A stretch of 64,000 bases of DNA from Lasiosphaeria ovina (GCA_033439765.1 JAULSN010000009.1:806001-870000); one strand, 5' to 3'; positions 24,461 through 35,043 are shown, counted from the first letter of the stretch. The notes: generated by a model from the sequence alone, not told the origin. Program-made: numbers and translations.

Positions 24461-24879
24461 ATTGCGCTGTAAAAGATTTCTGGCAGGTGTCAAAAGGGGG
24501 GGACTGGGATGTTCCCCGGACCGCTCGTTCGGATGGCAGGCAAATGGACAAGCAACGCGGGTCGAGGCCGTCTTCTCGGCTGCGTCCACCCTGCAGCCCA
24601 CCCCCCCCGGCCAGACACTCGCCGGGACTCCAGATCCTGGTAGGCAGTATCGGCTTCCGGGTCCTCGTGGTTCTCGTCCTTGCGCTGGCTCCAGACCCTG
24701 ACGGCGCGTGCGCCATTGGTGTGTTCGTGACGAAGCACGAGGTGTTGAAGCTGAGGGCGGAGGCATGTCCGGCTGCCGTTGCAGTGCCTCGGGTGTGGTT
24801 GAAAATCCCAGGGCCCTGAACCCAGCTGCTGTACTATGTGGCTTGACCGACTGGCTGGTGAGCAGCAGTCTGGCTGGTG

Positions 24880-25116
24880 GTCATGACGATCTTCCTGGGG
24901 AAGGAATCCATACGGTAGGCCTTCCACTTTGCAGCGACTCAGCTCGCCGCGTCGGCCGTGCACGACGCCGCGGGCTTCAAATCTATCGCCGGCGGCTTCC
25001 TCGTGCAGCACGGCACGGGCGACGATAACGTGCACTTCCAGAACTCGGCGGCGCTGTACAAAGATGGGATGAGGTTGAACGTGCGCGCAAGGTCGACCAA
25101 CAGTTACGACGGCTGA
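24880..25116 (+). pseudogene. Dipeptidyl peptidase IV-type serine peptidase (S9B), C-terminal fragment
   Basis: The plus frame from 24883 contains [12 protein letters not shown], then [20 protein letters not shown] at about 24997-25056. The [12 protein letters not shown] motif carries the catalytic Asp of prolyl-oligopeptidase family S9B (Ste13/DPP-type). The catalytic Ser (GxSxGG) that should lie ~80 residues upstream is absent, and the catalytic His region (DSDH) expected ~30 residues downstream is replaced by an early TGA at 25114. An in-frame TAG is present at 24916. Only about 65 residues of a ~800-residue enzyme remain. Confidence 0.6.
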
Positions 25117-25129
25117 TCAGCGTCGCTTC

Positions 25130-25860
25130 TTCCTCCTCTGGTCGTATATGAAACCCAAACCCTACTTCCTATTCCTCTTCGTCTACGTCTTCGATTTATA
25201 AACGGGGTAGGAACTAGCGGAACTACTAGTCCCTCCCTATACCTCCGCGAGGACACGACTCGCAGCGTCTCGTGCAGAAGTTCGCCATGAACCGCGGCGA
25301 GCCGGACGACCTCCTCCGGCTTGCCAGCACCGTCAAGGCGACTGAGGACATTGTCAACCTGCTCCAGGCCTCCATCGCGTCTCATACAACATAGGAGCAT
25401 CCAGATCGGCCATCCATCCGCAGCTGTTTCGACGCTACTTTTTCCGATAAGGATGTCGAGGCTATGGCCAAATTGTTGATGAAAAAGGTACCGCAATCGG
25501 AACTCAGGCAACCCAAGATCATAGTCATGGTGACGCTCATGAAGATGTCGCGGCGGCGGATGCGGTCCTGCAGGTAGGCCGTCGATGTCGGAGCCGTCGA
25601 GCACGGCGTTGTCGAGGCGGTCGATGAGCTTCTCGTCGTTGATCTGCGACGTCAAGAGGGCAGGGCTCGAGGTCGCTGAACTTGCTGAAGCGCAGGACCC
25701 ACTGCTGGACGTGGACGCACAGCTGCTGGCAGCGCGAGTCGAAGTAGTCGACGTCGTGCAGGGCCAGGAAATCAAGCCTAGGCGAGTGTGGAGGCGGCGC
25801 AGCCAGCGTGGAGCTGCTGACGGCGGACCTGGGAATGCAAGTGCCGATGGCTAATTATGA
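25130..25860 (-). pseudogene. Conserved ascomycete protein of unknown function, fragment
   Basis: Minus-strand pieces in two frames give DSRCQQLCVHVQQWVLRFSK (about 25745-25686), then SQINDEKLIDRLDNAVLDGSD (25640-25580), then in a shifted frame DRIRRRDIFMSVTMTMI (about 25570-25515) and FRLRYLF. I remember this order (QWVLRFSKFSD, EINDEKIIDRLDNA.LDGSDVD, RRRDIFMSMTMTMIWEF..TRYLFG) as a widely conserved fungal family without known function. The continuous minus frame 25104-25775 covers only part of it correctly. Frameshifts make it non-functional. It is the third unrelated gene fragment within 2 kb of the Helitron. Confidence 0.4.
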
Positions 25861-26559
25861 TCCGCGCGGCTGCCGAGTGAAGGCCGGGCTCGAGGTGCCT
25901 GTCTGTTGGAGAACTCAAGTAATAAGAAACAAAAGCAAAGGAAGCGAAAACGGCATCCGACTCAGAACTGCCAGCGACATACGCTGCCTCTAAGCTGTCT
26001 TCCGTATTCTAGACTGACAAACAGCAAACAACAATCACAGACCAGGACGTGTGGGCACACAGCCACCCTCCACAACCAGCACCAGCTCTCCTAGACACCC
26101 GGTGAAGCCAAAACAATCACTAACGCACATCCCAACCCTAGCCCAGCCAACTTCCAAAACCCCAGCGCTGGCGGCCGCCGCGCGAACCGAGGCTGGCATG
26201 TCCTCGTGAGCGGGATTCTCGCCGCGAGTCGATGGCGTAGAGGCGGGGGGGACGTAGCTGTTGGTAGAATGGTGGTGGGTTGTGTTAGCTCATTGAGTCG
26301 TTGCGACTCTGTGGTGAGCGGCGAGGTTCCGGAGGTCGGAGGGAGGCAGAGCCCGGCAAGGCCCGTCGGTTATATAACAACAACTCAGGTCGATCATATC
26401 ATACTCGGCATCTCGTGATGGCAAACGCCTAGTTACTTTGACGACTGGGGTTATGCGGCGGGCATGAGAAGCCGTTCCTTTCTTATGATGCGAACATGTA
26501 CAAAGCAAGCCGGGGAAAACATCAGGCTCTAAGCCCGTCCGGCGGTTCGTAGTCGAGGC
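25861..26559. other. No recognisable gene
   Basis: Short frames only, C/A-rich from 25960 to 26160. Nothing supported. Confidence 0.3.
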
Positions 26560-26755
26560 TTCGCTGGCCGTGGCCCGAAGGCCGATATGGTAGAACAGTC
26601 GCCACGTTCACGTCCGGCTGGGTTGTACTTGGGCCCGGCGTCCATCTGTGGCTTTGCTGGTCGTGGCCCAAAAGTCCGATATGGCGGAACAATCGCCACC
26701 TTCATATCCGGCTGGATTTTACTTGGGCTTAGCGTCCTCTCTGGCTTCTCCTCCG
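26560..26755 (+). repeat. Two-copy tandem duplication, period about 95 bp
   Basis: The block beginning 'ggccgatatgg' near 26580 recurs at about 26675 as 'gtccgatatgg', each followed by gaacaatcgccac-, ccggctgg- and cttgggc-type words, with moderate divergence. Confidence 0.7.
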
Positions 26756-27757
26756 TCCCCTACTCTTTCTTTATCCCGATCCGGCTCTTGGCAGAAACCC
26801 AGTCTTAGGCATGATAAGCACTCGCCGTAAATGGGCTGTCATTTTTTGGCGATAGTAAGGAAGCAAGTCGAGGCTGCAGATTCAGAGTACAAGGAATGCA
26901 GGCAAAAAAACCTTTGCAGAGGCTGCAAAACTGGCCAGGCATTGGCGAATGATTAGTAAACTATATCCTGTTAGAATCCTAGAAGCTGGAAAGCCTATAC
27001 GTCATGTACGACGATTTTGAGGTGTAAATAGCTTCAATTTTGGCATTGTGGAGGTGAGCACCTCCTAAAAGGAGGTCAGGTTTCCTGAACGTGGAAAATG
27101 TGGGGCGGGGCACGGGTACCGATAATGATTGTTGCCTGCCAACCGGACCCGGGGGGGGGGGGGGGAAATGGCCCCTTAGTTGCAGCCGGTACGCTGATAG
27201 TGGCCGTCGATACGGCTTGCGCTTATATTTTTCGCTTTCGACTTTTTTTACGCTCGGGCCCGATTTATTTTGAGCCGGCAGGGTAGGGTGTACAAGACCT
27301 TTACCTGTGCCAGGCTATATATCGAAAGCGGCCAAACTCAAATGGGCATGCCGCCGGAATAAGAAAAGTCCGTCTCTCGCTCCGTGGGGTAGCGCCATGA
27401 GAGCGGCCAACAATACCCAAATTGGGGGGATTGCGGCCAGAATCCGTCTCCACTGATGGGCGATTGGCAGGCGACCGTGCCACCCTTCAAAGTGGGCAAA
27501 GGTCTGTGGGTCCAACGACGTAGTGTGTGCGGCTCTCCATAGCCAAAAGTAAATAAACCTATTTAGCTCGTTCTGAATAGTTAATTGAGTTTGGGCGGCA
27601 CGGGAAAATCCGTGAGGCTTTCCTTCTGTGGCGCCGATGCCGATGCCAGTAAGCGGCTAGGTGGGGGCCAAGCTCCTCATCGACGCAGCCCGACTGGAAT
27701 GGGGTGGGGGAGGGGCCAGCCGCCAGCAAATCGGGAACTCTATATTTGCTTTATGTG
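26756..27757. other. No recognisable gene; 15-G run
   Basis: Short frames only. A run of 15 G lies at 27151-27165. 27301-27515 is open on the minus strand in two frames without recognisable content. Confidence 0.3.
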
Positions 27758-27890
27758 GTCAAAGTGAGGCTATATTTGAAGCCCTTAATAGCCTCTCACA
27801 GTCCGCTGATATTGCCGGGATCGAGAGCATGTCAAACTTTTTCCTATTATTCCACCAGCGCCACTTGAGACAGGAGTGCAGCGATAAGCA
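27758..27890 (-). repeat. Internally deleted hAT relic (same family as 58 kb)
   Basis: The words 'caaagtgaggctatatttgaa' and, directly after, 'ctctcacagtccgctgatat' match 57889-57910 and 58151-58180 of the hAT element at 58 kb, where they are ~240 bases apart. The minus-strand peptide DMLSIPAISADC is the start of the hAT dimerisation domain. This is a deletion derivative or decayed second copy. Confidence 0.55.
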
Positions 27891-27924
27891 TTAGCATTAT
27901 TTAGTGCTGCCGATTGACCGAAGA

Positions 27925-28095
27925 CGGACGGCATTCCTACCGGTAATAAAATAAAGCCATACTTTCGCCTGCCTGCAGTAAAATAAAGTCGGAACTCGGT
28001 GATATATATGACGGTGTTGAATGATGCACACATATAGAAGAGGCATTCCTACCGGCAGTAAAATAAAGTCGTACCTCGGTGATATATGTGACGAG
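27925..28095. repeat. Imperfect tandem repeats with cattcctaccggcagtaaaa core
   Basis: The block 'gcattcctaccggtaataaaataaag' recurs in part at 27975 (gcagtaaaataaagtcgga) and almost fully at 28049, each followed by cggtgatatat-. Three partial copies with unequal spacing. Confidence 0.65.
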
Positions 28096-28360
28096 GGCAC
28101 TAAGGCCCCTCCATGGTCTTTTCGGTCTTACAGGTGGCCTCGAGCACCTTGATTTCGCCGTCAACTTTGGTTCTCTCCTCTTCCAACCTGACGAACTCCG
28201 GGGGCCACATAGATTTCTTTCCTCTGGGTCTCTGATAGGCCCTCTCGAGCCGGTGGTCGGCGGCGTTTGCGGCTCATATATTGTGAATCATCCCGTGGTT
28301 CCTCCTCGGTCCCCGCAATCATGGGCTTGGAGACCCAAGGCTCGAAAGGCCGTCACGTAA
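28076..28360 (-). pseudogene. Coiled-coil protein C-terminus
   Basis: A minus frame encodes WPPEFVRLEEERTKVDGEI followed by KVLEATCKTEKTMEGP and a stop near 28101: a short charged coiled coil with a natural-looking end. Upstream sequence to 28360 is open only in shifted frames. No family is recognised. It sits head-to-head with the AT-hook gene starting near 28640. Confidence 0.3.
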
Positions 28361-28639
28361 TGCGCTTCATAGACAGCATCACTGCCCCCCGGTATGGTTC
28401 ATCATGGGCCCTGCGGTCTTGAGGGCTGACTTTCGCTACGGAGAGGGGGAAAAAAAATGTCAGTCTCACGGCACAAAAAGTTCAAACATATATAAGTATC
28501 TCGTGGAATGGGGAAACGTACTGTTCAACTCCCGGGCGGTTCCCCACACGACGCATGTCGTAAACTGAACCCGCTCGTATCCCAGCTCGTCGCCGAGATC
28601 TTTCAGATACACCCGACAACGGGGCGGCCGCAATGGGGC

Positions 28640-29082
28640 CCCCGATTCCAATGCCACAGGACCTGATGGATGATGATCTTTTCCCAACCTACGACGGACG
28701 GGCTCGTTGAGCAGGGCCCCCGTCAAAGACACAAAGTCATCCATCGTGGTCCTGAAGCTGCCCAAGGAGAAGATGCCTGTGCCTGTGGTCGCTGTGGACG
28801 ACTCCGATGTGGAAGCGGTCATAATCCCAACTAGAAAGCGGCAACCACGGAAGGATATCATGGATGATGATTGGACCCCCGCACGATCAACGAAGTCAGG
28901 GCCGATGCTGAGGAACGCTCCAGTCAGAAAGCGGCCAGAACGTAAGCCGAAGTATCCAGTAATTGAGGCATCGGCCTCCATCAAGAAACGGCCAGGACGG
29001 GAAGCCAAAGAATATGCTCGTGGATGGGGAAATCGATCCCCATAAAACGGCCACGAGGGCGGCCACGAAAGAACTTCACGTA
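28640..29082 (+). pseudogene. AT-hook repeat protein, C-terminal part
   Basis: The frame 28707-29045 carries spaced basic motifs TRKRQPRKD, VRKRPERKPK and KKRPGREAK about 20-35 residues apart. After a one-base frame change near 29040 comes KRPRGRPRKNFT and a stop at 29080-29082. RGRP flanked by K/R is the canonical AT-hook that binds the minor groove of AT-rich DNA; the other three are degenerate hooks. An acidic segment (VAVDDSDVEAV) precedes them. This looks like the tail of a nuclear DNA-binding protein. The start is not defined. Confidence 0.4.
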
Positions 29083-29092
29083 GACGAACTAG

Positions 29093-30519
29093 GCCACAAC
29101 AAGACAGAATGTCGCTTCACCGAGTGTGCCGCAGCGTAATCTCGAAAGCTGTACAAGTCAATTGCCCGCACACGAGGAGCAAGAGGAGGAGGATATATGG
29201 GGGAAGACCATCGTGGTCCGTCCGATATCAGAGCACACGAAACTCGGGCGGATGGACTACGGGGATGGACAAACCTTACGACCGCCAGCGACGCTCTACG
29301 AGACGTTATTTCCCGGCGAAAACGATCAAGCTGGAGTAGGCAGCGAGAGCCGAGTTTTATTTTGTCCACCTCCTACTATCCTAGTCCCGAGATACATGAT
29401 ACATATATACCACCACCAGAGTGGAACGTATCTTGGAAGGCCTATCCTGTCCTATCCTGTCCGTCGTTCCGACAAAGAGTGCAACCACTTACAAATCTCA
29501 TCCACGTCGGCTTAACAGCACCACCAGCCCGAGTTGGACTCTTCGGTGGGATTAGAACCCCTGTTTCCCTCTCTGTTCTCGTTTCCCTCTCCGGGGCCGG
29601 TCGAACATAGTAGCTTTTTTGGCTTGACCACTTATTCCGGCCATATACCAGCCATATTGCGGTATAAACAGCCTAAGGGGAAGCTACTGGTGGTGGTGGT
29701 GGTGGTGATGGTGGTCACAGGGTGAGAGAGAGCAAGGTCTAACGGCTCGCCAAACTGCCAAGGATACAAACAAACACCAATTATTCTCGTGACTTTCCTG
29801 CCTGGTCAATCCGGTCGCCGTAACTACCCACCCAGAGTGTGGCCAGAATCTATTATCCGAAATTGCGAAGGGGGACAGGCTCACCTCAGGCGTGCGACGG
29901 CGGCGTTGGGGTCATTGGCGACTCGGCACTGAAAGAGCCCACAATAATCAGACGTTCCTCCTGCGATAAGCCGAGTGGCCCACCTTGACGCGTTGTATCG
30001 GCACGATCCAATGATGAGAGAGTAGGCAAACGCGACATTGTGTGTATGGGTAAGTCATAGAGGCAAGTCCGACGTGGGGCGTAAGCACAGTGTCTGAAAC
30101 GAGTAAGCTTTGGGCCAGTCCTGGAGAATGAAGCTTGACAAAGTCCAGCAGAGGTAGCAGTTCGGTGCGCGATTCATGGCTTTGGGACATCCACGACACA
30201 TGGGCTGTCATATACCAGCAACGTACCGATCTCGGCCTCCATACTGATACTGGGACGAGCGAGAAGGATCGCCGACACGTGCAGGACGACAAGGCAGCTT
30301 TCTGGAGTGGAGTACCGGTGAACTTCAAAGGCATATATGATCGTCTCAGTCGTCCTCTTGCTTTCCTTCTGCTCTGCCAGGCATCCCTCGTTCTCTCTTC
30401 TTCTGTCACATACCGCTGCCCTTCTCTACCAACGAGCCACAGGTACGCCCCTTTTCTACGAACAGACGACGAACGCGTCTCCTCCTCCCGGGCATCACAC
30501 ACCACCAGAGCATCCAGCC
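29093..30519. other. No assigned gene; ggt simple repeat
   Basis: Frames at 29126-29515 plus and 29197-29610 plus are unremarkable. 29690-29712 is a ggtggt simple repeat. The minus frame 29948-30505 (185 codons) abuts the spliced gene at 30520 and may be chance. Confidence 0.3.
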
Positions 30520-31859
30520 ATGGCCGAGGAGTCGAGCCCTGTCGCTATCGTCGCTATCGACGTCGTCCCGCAACAAGGCGATTCTTGCCGTCTCGTATAT
30601 AACCTATGTCCCAGAAGAAATTGTCCTCCTCTCCGCTTTCAAGACTCTGAAGAGCATGCCGAAAGTCACTCTCGTCTTTTCCACGAGACAACAGATCCGG
30701 AAAAGAGGGATCGCTATCATGGCAAGCCTCTCGACTTCCTCGAGGCCGCCCGCAAGGACCTTCCGAACCAGTGCCTTAGGCTCACTAGTGAGCCCCCGAC
30801 CTCAACCGAAGAGGGCAACACCCAATTCCGAAGTAGGTGGAGCGTAGTGCGCAGAAGCATAGCTCGATGCGAGGAGGCTGTTGAGGCACATATGATCACT
30901 TCCATGTCCGCGCTATCCTATCGTCTCAGGACCAAGCAGTTGGAAGCCCTGGTGTCATTCCACACCTTCCTTGGACATACCATCTTTAATCTATTTCTTC
31001 ATGCCCAAGTCTCTCCCGAGGTTGTCGAACGCTCTGGGATTCTGAAGTCCTTGTGGACATCTAGGTTCGACAGCCCAAGTCGTCTCTTCGAATGCCACGC
31101 GCCACGCGACAAGAACTGCAAAGAACCCTTCAGGAAGCACGTTTCGGCGACAATTGCTCTCTACGAGCTGGTCATTGAGCACATGTCACAGTATAAAAGC
31201 ACGATTCACGGGTTCATAGCTTCAGTATATCAGTCCGCGTAAGTTACATCCAGTTTCTTTTCGTGCCGCTCATATGACATTGGCCGTTCGACGCTGATCC
31301 ACATGATTAAATAGAATGCGAGCGATTCCAGCGGATCGGAAATGGCTCATCAGTGCAACTTCGGGCGCCCATCGTATGGCAGCCCTTGCGAGCCCGGACT
31401 CTGCTGAAGCGCTTTGCGACCTGGCACTTGACTCTGGCGACTTTAATTTGTCGTATTTCTTCCGCCTCCTCCTCAAGTCGATGAACGTTGCCGGAGGAAA
31501 ACCCTCCTACCTGGCAGAGCAAATGTTTGATGGGCTGTGCAAACGCGCCAATTTCCAGGACCACTATCATCTCGGGCCCAACGACGCATATCCGGAGAGC
31601 TTGGAAGCGCTATAGATGAAGCTGTATTGCTCGGTCGTCAGTCTTACGGCCTACGACCAGTACCAGTCGACTTTAGAGGAGTTTTTACGTACTGTGGAGG
31701 ATGAACTCGTCCATAAGAATAGGAGCTGGAGCTCGTCTGGGTATGCAGATTATGTTCCCATTCTCATCATGCACTCAACATGACAGTGCTAATTTTGTGC
31801 TGGGTACCGCATTGTTACGTCTTTTTGCCTCGGCGTGCTGGCGTACAATGACGGTTTGA
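30520..31859 (+). CDS. Best-preserved gene: spliced hypothetical protein, ~405 aa, one in-frame TAG
   Basis: The start is chosen at 30520 because the context gccATGGc is strong; an in-frame ATG 61 codons upstream lies in low-quality sequence. Exon 1 (30520-31238) joins through intron 31239-31314 (GTAAGT...TAG) to MRAIPADRKWLISATSGAHR. Exon 2 contains a TAG at 31613-31615 (likely ancestral CAG) and continues open to 31740. Intron 31741-31786 (GTATGC...CAG) leads to exon 3, which ends LFASACWRTMTV at TGA 31857-31859. The three exons sum to exactly 406 codons, supporting the splicing model. The protein is mostly alpha-helical with no signal peptide, membrane segment or motif I recognise. Function unknown. 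One stop makes it a recent pseudogene or a truncated 5' gene. Confidence 0.6.
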
Positions 31860-31896
31860 AACCCGGAAAGTAAGCCACACCACGACTGCTTCTACA

Positions 31897-31947
31897 CGCT
31901 AGTAAACGGCGTGTCCGAGCCAGACGTGGACACGCCGTTTACTAGCG
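31897..31947. other. Perfect 20-bp inverted repeat with 11-base loop
   Basis: Bases 31897-31916 are the exact reverse complement of 31928-31947, separated by 11 bases. The hairpin starts about 38 bases after the stop of the spliced gene. It lies at the start of the open frame 31911-32279, so it could be a transcript hairpin or a relic of a palindromic insertion. Confidence 0.75.
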
Positions 31948-32279
31948 ACGGCGAAGAGCAGAGTAGCGCGAAGGAGGGCGAGAAGAAGAAGGGCGACGGT
32001 CCTGTTACCCCCGACTGGATGAGCCCATCACGGCTAGACGATCTGAAGTGCGTTCCCATCATCGTCCAAGACACCAAGAAGCAGAAGAAGCAGAAGCCGA
32101 AGCCGGCAGGCGAATGCGAGTGTGGGCTGTGGCCGAGACTACACCAAATGCTGGGCGGCATGGTTGACCCGAGAACAGCTAGACATTCATGTTCGGGACA
32201 AGGCCTTCGTCTTAGCGTTGGGATCATGGCGAGTTTGATTATGAAGAAGAAGCCATGCCATGTTGTCGCCAAGAAATGA
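31911..32279 (+). CDS. Small charged hypothetical protein (122 codons)
   Basis: An open frame beginning inside the hairpin at 31897-31947 encodes an acidic then Lys-rich stretch (AKEGEKKKGDG, DTKKQKKQKPKP), then a Cys-containing segment ECECGLWPRL, and ends with a basic tail. No family is recognised. Composition is compatible with a disordered protein or with chance. The opposite strand is also open for 126 codons. Confidence 0.25.
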   Translation: MSEPDVDTPFTSDGEEQSSAKEGEKKKGDGPVTPDWMSPSRLDDLKCVPIIVQDTKKQKKQKPKPAGECECGLWPRLHQMLGGMVDPRTARHSCSGQGLRLSVGIMASLIMKKKPCHVVAKK

Positions 32280-32649
32280 CCCCTGCTAATGCAAACGCCT
32301 GCTTTTCTCTCCTTTGCACCCGCCCTTGCGTTCGGAATACCCTCATTCCGACTGCATCCCTTGCACCGGAGATTCGTTCGTGTGCCGGGATCATTCTTTA
32401 GTCACTCATGTTGGATGCCGCACGGAGCACATGATTACCTGTATCGCATGCTACAGGTGTGCAGTGTAGATTTGTTCACGGTGCCCGTTTTATGACACGT
32501 TGCACATTTTTACACAAGTTTTCTTGTTGTCTATCTGCAGAAACATTCCATTTCACCACTTCCATTACGTGTGCCTTCTTTTCTTGTCGACGTATCTATC
32601 GCTGAGAGACTGATATAGATATGGTTAGATCATATCTATACCTTAGACG
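32280..32649. other. Intergenic, nothing recognised
   Basis: AT-richer from 32490 to 32660. No frame of note. Confidence 0.35.
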
Positions 32650-34060
32650 TAGCTAGAGGGCTGACTCTCCATGCCGTTAGACTCGTACAACTCCTTCATG
32701 TTTACCGCGGCATTTTCCAAGTCCTTCATAGTGGGCGAGCCGCCCTCGTTCCGCATCTTAGCTCGTAACCTGGCATTCGATATATCAGGCTGGAGATGCC
32801 GCGAGCCGTGAACACCTTTCTTTTCTCGATCATGCGTTCGATATCGTAATTCTTAGCCTCCAGCCCGTGTCGGACAAGCACCAGCTCCCACAGGTGCTTC
32901 GCCGCGACGTCGATGTTTTGGACGCGCGAGTCCTTTTGTTCCAAGGACAGAAACTTAACGCCGAGGGTTGTCGCGTGAATCATGTCCGGAGACAGGTTCC
33001 CGATGTGAGCAGTGGTCATTATGGCTACGATGCCTGGCACTTTCTCGAGGTAATCGAGGAAGTAATCGACCCCCCAAATAGTACTGCGAGTCCCGATCAT
33101 AGCTCTGTGGTAGGTCCCTCCCTCTTCAAGGCGCGTTAATGGGCTCGTGGAGGTACGTTATGGCTCCCCATCGGAGGCACAACTCGTTGATATAGAGAGG
33201 AAGGTAATTGTTCCGGGTCGATTGTGGCACTCCTCCCTAAGAACATGCGATTAGTTTTACTTGACAGTAAAACAAACCAAATTTTACATCTAAGAAAAGA
33301 CTTACGCGGATCACAAACTCTGTTCGAACCAAGGGGCACCTTCGCTGCTCGGCTATCACCTCGACTGCCCATTCCTTACCTACATTTTCCGGGCCTCCGC
33401 TGCAATCTCGTTAGAATGGGGAGGAAAGGTGACGGACTGACGGTCAGCTTACTGGAAAACAAAAAGTTTCGACTTCTCGGTTTTTGGCATCATTGGTCCG
33501 CCTTCTGCAGACCTTGCTCGACCATTTTAGCGGCCAGCTTGCAGCTCCACTTTCTCCTTCTCCGACATCGCGACGTCATGTGTCTTGGGGTTGAATGCCA
33601 GAACAAATGGGCTGCAGAATATCAGGTCCTCGTCGCCCAAATCCGCGGGGTCTAGCCAGCCCGTCGCTCCCGGAACCACGGACGGGAGCAACTGCTGCTG
33701 ATCATCCGGAGCTGCATGGAGCCTGAACCCAGTATAATCAACCATAATGCGGGCATCCCACTCAGAAAGGTCTGAATTCGAGACTTCCGTGCGAGCAACG
33801 GCTTTGTATTGCCTGTGGTAGACGTCGCCGTTGGTCGGCGACATAAAGTTGCGCCCGAGTTTCAGCAGTTCGTCGCGTGTATCCTCGGGTTTTTAGCGTG
33901 GAACCGCAGGGGATAGACGGTGAGAGGGTGTTGATGTTGCGACGATCGCTAAACCGTGGAACTGGGGTAGTCCACTCATCGAAGCCGTGATGTTTGCCGG
34001 CGTTGATAAAGCGGTACCGGTACCGGAGAGTGATCTTTAAGAGTCTGCCGTTCGCCCATG
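32650..34060 (-). pseudogene. AAA-family ATPase with DUF7025 N-terminal domain, diverged or decayed
   Basis: Reading right to left, 33930-33880 gives TVYPLRFHAKN then, one frame over, EDTRDELLKLGRNF, joined to the frame 33844-33527 with YHRQYKAVA, WDARIMVDYTGF and LGDEDLIFCSPFVLAFNPKT. This order is characteristic of DUF7025, the domain ahead of the AAA module in many fungal ATPases. A 69-base intron at about 33236-33304 (GTAAGT donor, TTCTTAG acceptor) precedes 33100-32726, whose VDYFLDYLEKVPGIVAIMTTA aligns with the sensor-1 region of the AAA domain (FLR.LEY..GI..LTTN), and ARGISSLIY with its C-terminal helix. No Walker A motif (GxxGxGKT) is visible, so the ATP-binding core is lost or lies in sequence I cannot frame. 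Confidence 0.45.
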
Positions 34061-34074
34061 GTATGGGTTACTAG

Positions 34075-34640
34075 TATCAAGGTCTCTCTAGAAGTAGCTT
34101 TTTCTAATATGAGGATTACCCTGAACTTACTCCTGGTATCCCGTCCTCAGGGCCGGATCCACCATCTCGTATCCTGTCCTTAGGGCCGGATCCACCATCT
34201 CGTCGAGTTCCGGATCCACCGTCTCGTCGAGTTCCCGGAGACGAGCCTCTCTCTCCTCTAGCTGCTCGCGGATGAAGTCAATGCTTTGTTGGAGCTCGAC
34301 GCGTTCGGATTGTGCCTTGCCCTCCGCGCCTGTCTCGAGAGCTGCTAGTCCTCTAGTGGGCGTGGTATACGTTGTTAGTATCAAGGTCTCTCTAGAAGTA
34401 GCTTTTTATGATGAGGATTCCCCTGAACTTACTCCTGGTATCCCGTCTTCAGGGCCGGATCCACCGTCTCGCCTGTCTCGAGAGCTACTAGTGATCTGGG
34501 TCCTCTGGTGGGCGTGGTATGGGTTGTTAGTATTAAGATCTCTCTGGAAGTAACTTTTTATGATGAGGATTCCCCTGAACTTACTGTAGGTATCCCGTCT
34601 TTAGGGCCGGATCCACCGTCTCGCCTCTCGCCTCGAGTGC
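34075..34640 (-). repeat. Three copies of an exon-intron unit within the bHLH gene
   Basis: An intron-like block beginning GTAAGTTCAGG on the minus strand and ending tctagagagacc-ttgata occurs at about 34075-34135, 34377-34437 and 34536-34596. Each is followed on the plus strand by a block with 'agggccggatccaccgtctcg' type sequence that encodes D/E-x-VDPxL-x-TGY. Copies 1 and 2 differ by few bases; copy 3 is more diverged. Confidence 0.7.
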
Positions 34641-35043
34641 CCGGATAAGAGCCTCTCTCTCCTTCAGCTGCTCGTGGATATGGTAGATGGCCTTCTGGAG
34701 TACGACGCGTTCGGCTTGTGCCTTGCCCTCCGCGCCGGGTACGATGGCCGATAGCCGCTCGAACCCATGGCGAATGCTTCGTCGGCGCTTGTACTCTGCT
34801 TAGGTAGAAGCGAAGGCAAAGATAGTAGTATACCCAGTTAGTAGAGTGAGACTAAGATGAATGGTAATAATATGATTCTTTACCGATTTTATTGTGTCTG
34901 GCCCTCCTCTTCTCCTCGGCGAGGCATTGGTTGTCGTCCTGGTCTGACATGAGTCGTCCGTCGCGCCACTGCTGGCCAGGAAAAGACTCGGCGAGGCGCC
35001 TCTTCTCCTCGGCGAGGCGCTGATTGTCGTCCTGGTTTGACAT
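34127..35043 (-). pseudogene. bHLH transcription factor with duplicated helix-2 exon
   Basis: Exon 34884-35043 encodes two similar DNQxLAEEKRR segments and ends ARHNKI, a basic region. An 85-base intron (34799-34883, GTAAAG...AAG) joins it to EYKRRRSIRHGFERLSAIVPG followed by KAQAERVVLQKAIYHIHEQL: loop and second helix of a basic helix-loop-helix domain, which dimerises and binds E-box-type DNA in the nucleus. After the first GTAAGT intron unit, a second copy of loop-helix 2 (GAEGKAQSERVELQQSIDFI) appears at 34384-34230. Tandem duplication of exon plus intron therefore occurred inside the gene. TAG codons and shifted frames in the duplicated part suggest the downstream half is not functional. 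Confidence 0.55.

Noticed and set aside
24490..25035. 181-codon minus frame as a gene
   Set aside because: It overlaps the clear dipeptidyl peptidase fragment on the plus strand and has a His/Arg/Pro-rich shadow-like composition.
29948..30505. 185-codon minus frame as a gene
   Set aside because: It lies against the 5' region of the spliced plus-strand gene, lacks any recognised domain and overlaps an equally long plus frame.
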